The notes beneath the pieces are model-generated. The model was not told where the DNA came from, did not search any database, and was given only the letters and a program-made list of their open reading frames with translations. Positions 17,873-25,337 of a DNA stretch of 44,401 bases are shown in pieces. Position 1 is the first letter of the stretch; each line of letters starts with the position of its first letter. The DNA is taken from contig DAIDIF010000272.1 of NCBI GenBank assembly GCA_027451805.1, forward strand, positions 1 to 44,401, in the 5' to 3' direction. This DNA comes from Acidobacteriota bacterium. GTDB taxonomy: Bacteria; Acidobacteriota; Terriglobia; Terriglobales; SCQP01. Both the position numbers and the translations under genes were made by a program.

Positions 17873-19260
17873 TTACTCGACGTTTTTGCATTCCCACTGG
17901 CCGTGCTGTGGGCCTCCGACAAGGCCCCCTCTGACGTAAGCGCATTGCATCGGCGCTGGCCCGCCCCCGTCGATGGTCCCGAAGGGGCTTGACGCCGGGT
18001 AGCCGTCCATAGGCCCGCCTATGTCCCAGCCCGCGCTGATGCCGGATCCGGCAGGAGGCGGGTACTCGCGTGCGGGGAAGTCGTAGCTGCCGTTGGGGTC
18101 GGTGCCGGGCTAGCCGTGGGCGATGTCCTGGGTCTTGCCGGTGAAATCGCGGTAGCCCGCGGCGGCGCCGGTTTCTTCTTCGCCGAAGGGGGCATAGGCG
18201 GTAGCGGCGTCCAGCGTCTGGCTGGGGCTCGAGCTCGGGCGGGCGCTGCCCAGATAGTCGGAGTGACGATAGTAGTCAAGGCCACTGGCGGTGAACACCG
18301 CCCCGGCGCCGCCGGGCAGGGGATGTCGGCGCGGGTTAGGGTTTGGCCGCTCATGACCGCGATTTTACTCCCGTCGGGGGCGTAGACGAACTCCTGCCCG
18401 CCGGCTTCCACCGGGCGGTTGAGCGCGTCGTACGTCACCGCGACGTTTTCGAACGTCTTCGCCTTGCCGTCGGGATCGTACTCGTTGACCGCGGTCGCAC
18501 CTTGCGTCGGGTCGTTGAGCAAGTCGCCGTCGGAATCGTTTTCGCCGGTGACGCTGCCGACGCTGGCGATCTGGTTGTAGAGGTTGTAGTTGACGTTGAA
18601 GCTCGTGCCGGAACCGACGGTCTTGGAGAGGTTGCCGAAGGGATCAAAGCTGTAGCTCTGGCTCCAGAGGCAACTGCCGCTCGGGCCGTTGGCCATGCCG
18701 GCGACGCGGCCCAGCGCGTCAAAAGTGTAGCCGCAGTCCTGCGAGTCGCTCGACCCGGTGATGTTGTCGGCGACCTGCATGGTCTCGAGCTCGCCGTTGG
18801 GGTACCAGCCGAGGTTGCCGGCGTCGGTCTGGCCGCCGACGCTGGACTGCCACTGCGTCATGCGGCCGGTATTGGCGTCATCGGTAAACGCATCGCGATC
18901 GCCGAAACCGAACTCGAGGCCGCTCAGGCCCAAGGCGGTGTAGGCGGCGCCGTGCGGGTAGCTGGTGGCGCTATAGGGGTAAACGAGCGGCGAGCTGCCG
19001 TAGTCGACCGCGTTCACGCGCCCCTCGCCGGCGAGGCCGGGGACGTAGAGGCCGCTCGGGGCGCCGTTGGCGCTGTAGGTGAGCGAGCTGGTGTAATAGG
19101 CGCCGGAGTTGGGCGAGGACTGCCAGACTTCGGTGGGCCTCCCGGCTACGTCATAACTGAACCCCAGATCGGTGATCTTGGCGCTCGGGCTGCCGGTGTA
19201 GGCTTCCGCCAGGCGGCCCTTGGCGTAGGCCATGGCGGCGCCGTCCATGCTCCGTTTCGT
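17873..19260 (-). pseudogene. Decayed RHS-repeat protein C-terminal fragment
   Basis: RHS-like sequence in one frame (YTGSPSAKITDLGFSYDVAGRPTEVWQSSPNSG...FDALGRVAGMANG...YSFDPFGNLSKTV...VTYDALNRPVEAGGQEFVYAPDGSKIAVM). It then shifts frame near 18320 to LPGGAGAVFTASGLDYYRHSDYLGSARPSSSPSQTLDAATAYAPFGEEE...FTGKTQDIAHG, followed by TAG, and continues in the same frame as NGSYDFPAREYPPP. Confidence 0.85.
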
Positions 19261-19329
19261 TGACGGCCGGGTAGTTGAAGACCCGGGTGCCCGCCGGCGT
19301 GACGTCGGCGGGAGCGCGCGCTTGCCCCG

Positions 19330-19335
19330 TATACT
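19330..19335 (+). promoter_or_regulatory. Putative -10 element TATACT, 6 nt before the kinase ATG
   Basis: ccccgTATACTggggcgATGGCG; no Shine-Dalgarno between the hexamer and the start codon. Confidence 0.35.
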
Positions 19336-19341
19336 GGGGCG

Positions 19342-22071
19342 ATGGCGGGGGCGGGGCAAAAACTGGGGCCGTATGAGATCGTCGTGCTGCTGGGGGCGGG
19401 CGGCATGGGCGAGGTGTACCGGGCGCGGGACACGCGGCTGGGGCGCGAGGTCGCCATCAAGATCCTGCCGGCGGAGCTGGCGGCGGACGCGGAGCGGCTG
19501 CGGCGGTTTCGCCAGGAAGCGCAGACGCTGGCGGCCCTGAACCACCCCAACCTGCTGGCGATTTTCGACGTGGGCGAGGCGGAAGGCGCGCCCTACCTGG
19601 TGAGCGAACTGCTGGTGGGCGAGACGCTGCAGGCGCGGCTCGAGCGCGGGCCGGCGGGGGCGCGCAAGTCGGCGGAGTGGGGGCAGCAGATCGCGGCGGG
19701 GCTGGCGGCGGCGCACGCCAGCGGGATCGTGCACCGCGACCTCAAGCCGGCGAACATTTTTCTTTGCAGCGACGGGCGGGTCAAGATCCTGGATTTCGGC
19801 CTGGCGCGGCTGGCGCAGCCCAAGGCGGGGCCGGACGACGCCACGCTGGGCGGCAGCACCACGCCGGGGATGGCGCTGGGCACGGTGGGGTACATGGCGC
19901 CGGAGCAGGTGCGGGGCGAGACCGCGGACGCGCGGGCGGATATTTTCGCCTTCGGCGCGGTGCTGTACGAGATGCTCACCGGAGCCAAACCCTTCCACCG
20001 TTCGACGGCGGCGGATACGATGACGGCGATTCTACGTGACGAGCCGGCGGAGCCGCCAGCGACGGCGCCGCTGCCGGCGGGGCTGGAGCGGATCGTGCGG
20101 CGCTGTCTGGAAAAGGCGCCGGAGCAGCGGTTTCAGAGCGCCAGCGATCTCAGCTTCGCACTGGAGACGGCGTTCGGAAGCTCGACCGGCGGCCAGCCGG
20201 CGGTGGCTTCGGTGAACGCGGCGGTGCCGCGGCCGGCACAGCGCCGCGCGCCGTGGTGGGGCTCCGCCCTCGTCGGCGGGATGATTGGGGCAGCGATTGC
20301 CGGCGGCCTGGCTTGGGGATTCTGGCCGCATCCGTTTGACATCGGGAAACTGCGGTACACACCGTTTTCCTTCAAGGCGGGCGGGCAGGAGGATCCGGTG
20401 TGGGCGCCGAACGGCAAGGCGGTGGCGTTCGCGGCGGCCGACCAGCCGCAGGACAAAGCCCAAGTGTATGTGCGGTACCTGGGCAAAGAGACGGCGACGA
20501 AGCTGACCGACGGCCCCGATGCGGCGCATCCGTTCGCGTGGTCGCCCGACAGCAGCCGCATCTATTACGCCACGGCGAGCAACATCCACGCGCAGGGCAT
20601 TTACTCGGTGTCGGCGGTGGGCGGCGAGCCGACGCTGGTGCTGAATACGCAATCCGGACCGGGGAAAGGGTTTGGCGTGGTCAACGGGGTCGGGTCGGTG
20701 GCGCTGTCGCCCGACGGCAAGGCGTTGGTGGGGATGTGGCAGGCGCACCCCGGCGGAACGATCGGGCTGGGCATCAGCTCACCGCCGGGCAGCGCGCCCC
20801 GGCTCTATGCGCCGGCGCCGTTTGCGACGGCGTCGGTCATGAATCCGCCCTGCCTGCGCTTCTCGCCGGACGGAAAATCCATCCTGTTGCTGCAACACTC
20901 GGCTGATCGCGCCCGCGACGAGGCCTGGCTGATTCCATGGCCGGCGGGGAGCGGGACGCCGCGGCTGGTGCTGCAAGGCGTGCCGCAGCTTGGCGTCACG
21001 CCCGATTTCAGCTGGATGCCCGACAGCCGGCGCATCGTGATCGCGCTGGGCGAGCCGGGAACGATCACGGCGCATTTGTGGATGTACGACGTCAGGACCG
21101 GCGCTCATTTCGCGCTGGGGTCGGGCGGGCACGTGGAAGCGATGCCGGCGGTCTCGCCCGACGGGCAGGACCTCATTTACGCCAGCCAGAACATCAACTA
21201 CGACATCGTCAACGTCGCCATCAAGGACGGCAAAGTGACGCCGCTGCTGGCGACGGCGCGCATGGAGGCGATGCCGGCGTGGGCGGCGAAGGCGCCATTG
21301 ATGGCCTACGTCACCGACCGCACCGGCCCAGGCGAGATCTGGGTCGACTCCCCCAGCGAAGGCCAGCGGCCGGCGGTTACGGCGAGCGATTTTCCCGGCC
21401 GCACGGCGCCGTTCCTGTTGGCGCCGGCGCTGTCGCCGAATGGCAGCCGGCTGATCTTCGAGAGTGTCGGCGGAACCGGGCAGACGAATGTGCGGTTGTG
21501 GCTCGCGGCCGTGAACGGCGGGGCGCCGCAGCGGTTAACCAGCCAATCCGGCGCAGGCGAGTTCGGCGGCGTCTGGTCGCCGGACGGGAACGCCTACGTC
21601 TATTTGCGCTTGCTGGGCGACCGCGCCCAACTGGCCGTGGTGGCGACCAGCGGCGACGCGACGCCGCGCGTGCTGGTGGACAACGTGGAGACGTTTGTCC
21701 CGAGCTGGTCGCCGACCGGCCAGTGGATCGCCTATGACGACGCCAACGAGGTGTGGCAGCTCATTTCGCCGGATGGCAAGCAGCATCGGACGTTGGGCAA
21801 ACTCAACACCGACGTCCTGGCGTTTTCCCGTGACGGCAACACGCTTTACGGCATCATGAACGATCCGCAGCACGAGTTTTTCTCGCTGCCCGTGACGGGC
21901 GGCCAGCCGCATGTCATTGCCGCCCTCGGCTTCGGAGACGGTCCGGCGACCCCAAGCCAGCCGGGCGAGCGGCTCTCGCTGACGCCCGACGGCGCCAGCT
22001 TCAGCTACAGCATCGCCACGCCGACCAGCTACCTGTGGCGGGTGAGCGGGCTGGCCGCCGCCCAGCGTTGA
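19342..22071 (+). CDS. Serine/threonine protein kinase with C-terminal PD40/TolB-like propeller
   Basis: LGAGGMGEVYRARDTRLGREVAIKILP; GIVHRDLKPANIFLCSDGRVKILDFGLARL; GTVGYMAPEQVRG; repeated (F/L)SPDGK and SWMPDSRRI PD40 motifs. Confidence 0.95.
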   Translation: MAGAGQKLGPYEIVVLLGAGGMGEVYRARDTRLGREVAIKILPAELAADAERLRRFRQEAQTLAALNHPNLLAIFDVGEAEGAPYLVSELLVGETLQARLERGPAGARKSAEWGQQIAAGLAAAHASGIVHRDLKPANIFLCSDGRVKILDFGLARLAQPKAGPDDATLGGSTTPGMALGTVGYMAPEQVRGETADARADIFAFGAVLYEMLTGAKPFHRSTAADTMTAILRDEPAEPPATAPLPAGLERIVRRCLEKAPEQRFQSASDLSFALETAFGSSTGGQPAVASVNAAVPRPAQRRAPWWGSALVGGMIGAAIAGGLAWGFWPHPFDIGKLRYTPFSFKAGGQEDPVWAPNGKAVAFAAADQPQDKAQVYVRYLGKETATKLTDGPDAAHPFAWSPDSSRIYYATASNIHAQGIYSVSAVGGEPTLVLNTQSGPGKGFGVVNGVGSVALSPDGKALVGMWQAHPGGTIGLGISSPPGSAPRLYAPAPFATASVMNPPCLRFSPDGKSILLLQHSADRARDEAWLIPWPAGSGTPRLVLQGVPQLGVTPDFSWMPDSRRIVIALGEPGTITAHLWMYDVRTGAHFALGSGGHVEAMPAVSPDGQDLIYASQNINYDIVNVAIKDGKVTPLLATARMEAMPAWAAKAPLMAYVTDRTGPGEIWVDSPSEGQRPAVTASDFPGRTAPFLLAPALSPNGSRLIFESVGGTGQTNVRLWLAAVNGGAPQRLTSQSGAGEFGGVWSPDGNAYVYLRLLGDRAQLAVVATSGDATPRVLVDNVETFVPSWSPTGQWIAYDDANEVWQLISPDGKQHRTLGKLNTDVLAFSRDGNTLYGIMNDPQHEFFSLPVTGGQPHVIAALGFGDGPATPSQPGERLSLTPDGASFSYSIATPTSYLWRVSGLAAAQR

Positions 22072-24131
22072 GCGCCAATCCCAAACTCGGGCCCCCTTTG
22101 GCCGCGCGGCGGCCGCAGCTGGCCGTACGCTGCGGCGAGACGGTGACGGACGAGTTCGCCTGGCTGCGCGAGCGCGACGATCCGGAGGTGCGGGCGTACC
22201 TCGAGGCGGAGAACGCTTTCACGGCGGCGCAAACGGCGCACCTGAAGCCGCTGGAAGACAAGCTCTACGCCGAGATTCTGGGGCGGATTCAGCAGACGGA
22301 TTTGAGCGTGCCGGTGCGGCGCGACGGGTACTGGTACTACAGCCGGACGGAGGAGGGGAAACAGTATCCAATTCCCTGCCGGCGCGAGGGTTCGATGGAG
22401 GCGCCGGAGGAGGTGCTGCTCGACCTCAACGCGCTGGCCGAGGGGCACAGCTTTTTGGGCCTGGGGGCGTTTCAGGTGAGCGACGACACTCACCTGCTGG
22501 CTTATACGCTCGACACCACCGGGATGCGGCGCTACCGGCTCGAGATCAAGGACCTGCGCACGGGCGCGTTGCTTGCGGACACGGCGGAGCGGGTGACGTC
22601 GCTGGAATGGCTGAGCGGGAGCGCGTCCGTCCTCTGCTTCACCACCGAGGACGAGACCACGAAGCGCAGCGACCGGCTCTTTCGGCTGCGGCTGGGGAGC
22701 GCGGCGGAGGAGATCTACCACGAAGCCGACGAGCTGTATCACATCGGCGTGGCGCGGACGCGGGACCGGCGCTGGATGCTGCTCGGCATCGGGGCGACCG
22801 ACTCGACCGAGTACCGCTACTGGCCGGCGGACGCGGCGGAGGCAACGCCGCGGCTGTTCCTGGCGCGGCAGCGCGACCACAAATACGACCTGGATCATCG
22901 CGACGGGCTGTTCTACATCCGCACCAACTGGGAGGCGAAGAACTACCGGCTGATGACCACGCCGGTGGAGACGCCGGAGCGGGAGCACTGGCGGGAGATG
23001 ATTCCCCACCGAGGGGATGTGCTGCTCGACGGGCTCGATCTGTTCGCCGGCTACGCGGTGGTGACCGAGCAATTCGAGGCGCTGGCCCGGCTGCGGGTGC
23101 TGGAGTTTTCGACCGGCGCGTGGCGGGAGATCGCGTTTCCGGAGCCGGTGTACGACCTGGGACCGGGGGCGAATCCGGAGTTCGCGGCCACCAGCTTCCG
23201 CTACCAGTACCAGAGCCCGGTGACGCCGCCGAGTGTGTACGACGACAACTTCACCGACGGCACGAGCACGCTGCTGAAACGGCAGCCGGTGCTGGGCGGG
23301 TACGAGCCCGAGCAGTATGCGTGCGCGCGGCTGTGGGCGACGGGGCGGGACGGGACCCGGATCCCGCTGTCAGCGGCGTGGCGCAAGGACCGGACGCGTG
23401 ACCGGCCGGGGCCGCTGCTGCTGTACGGCTACGGGGCGTACGGTTATGGGTTGAGCGCCGGCTTCTCCAGCGTGCGGCTGAGCCTGCTCGACCGCGGCGT
23501 GGCCTACGTCATCGCGCACGTGCGCGGCGGCAACGAGATGGGCGAGGCCTGGCACGACGCCGGCATGCTCATGCACAAGAAGAACACTTTCTTCGATTTT
23601 ATTGATTCGGCGGAGTTTCTGATCTCACAGCACTGGACCACGCCGGAGCAATTGGCGATCGAGGGGGGCAGCGCCGGCGGGCTTTTGATCGGGGCGGTGG
23701 TGAACCTGCGGCCGGAACTGTTCCGGGCGGCGCATCTGGCGGTGCCGTTCGTGGACGTGATGAACACGATGTGCGACGCGAGCCTGCCGCTGACGGTAGG
23801 CGAGTATCTGGAGTGGGGCGATCCGCGCGACGCCAAGGCCTACGCCTACATGCGCTCGTATAGCCCCTACGACAACCTGGAGACGCAGCGGTATCCGGCG
23901 CTGCTGGTGACGACCAGCTGGAACGACAGCCAGGTGATGTACTGGGAGCCGGCGAAGTACGTAGCCAGGCTGCGGGCGCTGAATCCGGAGGCCGACGCGC
24001 TGCTCAAAACGAACCTGGGCGCGGGGCATGGCGGGGCGAGCGGACGGTATGACCGGCTGCGGGAGACCGCGTTCGAGTTCGCCTGGATGCTGGAGAAGCT
24101 GGGGCGGGCGGAAACGACCCTGGGGGCGTAA
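22068..24131 (+). CDS. S9 family prolyl oligopeptidase, oligopeptidase B-like
   Basis: DEFAWLRERDDPEVRAYLEAEN; YLDRG-type region HVRGGNEMGEAWHDAG; GGSAGGLLIGAVVNLRPELFRAAHLAVPFVDVMNTM catalytic Ser; terminal AGHGGASGRYDRL His. Start uncertain: TTG 22068 (TTGA overlap) or GTG 22035. Confidence 0.92.
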   Translation: MSANPKLGPPLAARRPQLAVRCGETVTDEFAWLRERDDPEVRAYLEAENAFTAAQTAHLKPLEDKLYAEILGRIQQTDLSVPVRRDGYWYYSRTEEGKQYPIPCRREGSMEAPEEVLLDLNALAEGHSFLGLGAFQVSDDTHLLAYTLDTTGMRRYRLEIKDLRTGALLADTAERVTSLEWLSGSASVLCFTTEDETTKRSDRLFRLRLGSAAEEIYHEADELYHIGVARTRDRRWMLLGIGATDSTEYRYWPADAAEATPRLFLARQRDHKYDLDHRDGLFYIRTNWEAKNYRLMTTPVETPEREHWREMIPHRGDVLLDGLDLFAGYAVVTEQFEALARLRVLEFSTGAWREIAFPEPVYDLGPGANPEFAATSFRYQYQSPVTPPSVYDDNFTDGTSTLLKRQPVLGGYEPEQYACARLWATGRDGTRIPLSAAWRKDRTRDRPGPLLLYGYGAYGYGLSAGFSSVRLSLLDRGVAYVIAHVRGGNEMGEAWHDAGMLMHKKNTFFDFIDSAEFLISQHWTTPEQLAIEGGSAGGLLIGAVVNLRPELFRAAHLAVPFVDVMNTMCDASLPLTVGEYLEWGDPRDAKAYAYMRSYSPYDNLETQRYPALLVTTSWNDSQVMYWEPAKYVARLRALNPEADALLKTNLGAGHGGASGRYDRLRETAFEFAWMLEKLGRAETTLGA

Positions 24132-24171
24132 TCTCCCGGCCGGCGAGGCATCGGCGCCGCCTCGAGGCGCG

Positions 24172-25311
24172 CTAGTCGTCGGTCGCGGCGGCTTTGGATT
24201 TGGGCGGAGCCAGGCCGATGGCTTTGGCCAGCCGCCGGTGGATCGCTCCCACGCGCTCGACTTGGCCTTTGGCGGTGAAGCGCTCGTAGAAGCCGTCGGT
24301 GCGGAAGTCGTGCTCGAGCTCGGACCAGGGCTGGAGGCGCTGGGTCCAGCGGCGCAGGCGGTCGGCGGCAGTGGCGCCGGGACCCTCGGCACGGGCGAGG
24401 TCGTTACCGACGCGCAGCAGAGCCTTGAGCGTGACGGCGTTGGTGATCATGTACTTGGGATTGGCCCAGCCGGTGCGCCAAGTGGCGCGGGCGGCGGCGA
24501 GCAGGTCGCGCGCCTGGGCGTAGGCGTCATCCACGTAGCGGGCGGAGTAGGCGAGGTGGTCGCCGCGCTTCCAGCGATGGATCTCGTTGAACAGCTCGGC
24601 CTGGAGAATCCATTTCTGCTGGCGGCTGCGGCCGCCGAGGCGATCCACCTTGAACCGCAAGGGGCTGTCGGGGGCGGCGTAGAGGCGCTCACAGACCTTG
24701 GCGGCCATCTTCTTGTCGGGCTTTTCCCACGACACGCTGTGCAGCAGGTCCACCAGATGGCTCTTGTTGATGCGCGTCGAGGTGGAGTTGATGGTGACGA
24801 ACATCTCGACCGCGAAGTCCTCGGTGCTGCCGTCGAAGATGACGCAGGGGACGCGCAGGCCGGCGGCGTCCTGGGGGCGGTCGCGCAGATAGAAATGCAG
24901 AGCGGCGAGACGATGCTGGCCGTCAATGATGAGGAACTTCTCGCGCGGCTCCTCGAGGTCGCCGACGCTGTCACCCAGGCGGGGGGTGAAGCGCAGCTTC
25001 TCGTGGGTGAACAGCAGGACGGCGCCGGGGATGGGCGGCTGGGTGACGGCGTTCTCGAAGAAGTGGCGGATGTCGCGCACCTTCTTCTTGGAGACGGCGC
25101 GCTGAAAGGCGGCATCGGCCTTCTCGATCTTGGCGATGAATTTGGAGATATCGTCTTCGTCGGCGGCGGCGCCGGGCGCGGGGCCGACCGAGCCGGACTC
25201 GCCCTCGGCGTAGAAGCGCGATTTGAACTGCACCTTGGCCAGCAAGTCTTCGGCGCGATAGGCGATGAAGTAGAAGCGGCTGTCCTTTTGTTGCAGGCAG
25301 GTGGCGAGCAT
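24172..25311 (-). CDS. DGQHR-domain protein (DndB-related family)
   Basis: FLIIDGQHRLAALHFYLRDRPQ signature, followed by VEMFVTINSTSTRINKSHLVDLLHSV, as in DGQHR/DndB-like proteins; N-terminal FYFIAYRAEDLLAKVQFKSRFY. Confidence 0.87.
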   Translation of the reverse strand: MLATCLQQKDSRFYFIAYRAEDLLAKVQFKSRFYAEGESGSVGPAPGAAADEDDISKFIAKIEKADAAFQRAVSKKKVRDIRHFFENAVTQPPIPGAVLLFTHEKLRFTPRLGDSVGDLEEPREKFLIIDGQHRLAALHFYLRDRPQDAAGLRVPCVIFDGSTEDFAVEMFVTINSTSTRINKSHLVDLLHSVSWEKPDKKMAAKVCERLYAAPDSPLRFKVDRLGGRSRQQKWILQAELFNEIHRWKRGDHLAYSARYVDDAYAQARDLLAAARATWRTGWANPKYMITNAVTLKALLRVGNDLARAEGPGATAADRLRRWTQRLQPWSELEHDFRTDGFYERFTAKGQVERVGAIHRRLAKAIGLAPPKSKAAATDD

Positions 25312-25322
25312 GGGGCGATATT

Positions 25323-25337
25323 AGCCCAATTTGGGCT
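25323..25337. repeat. Perfect 15-bp palindrome AGCCCAA-T-TTGGGCT in the kinase-DGQHR intergenic gap
   Basis: Read directly at 25323-25337, between the kinase stop (25337-25339) and the DGQHR ATG (25309-25311). Confidence 0.6.

Noticed and set aside
24140-24171. Palindrome CGCCTCGAGGCG between convergent ptrB-like and DGQHR genes
   Set aside because: Very short stem without loop or U-tract; too weak to call as a terminator in a GC-rich genome.
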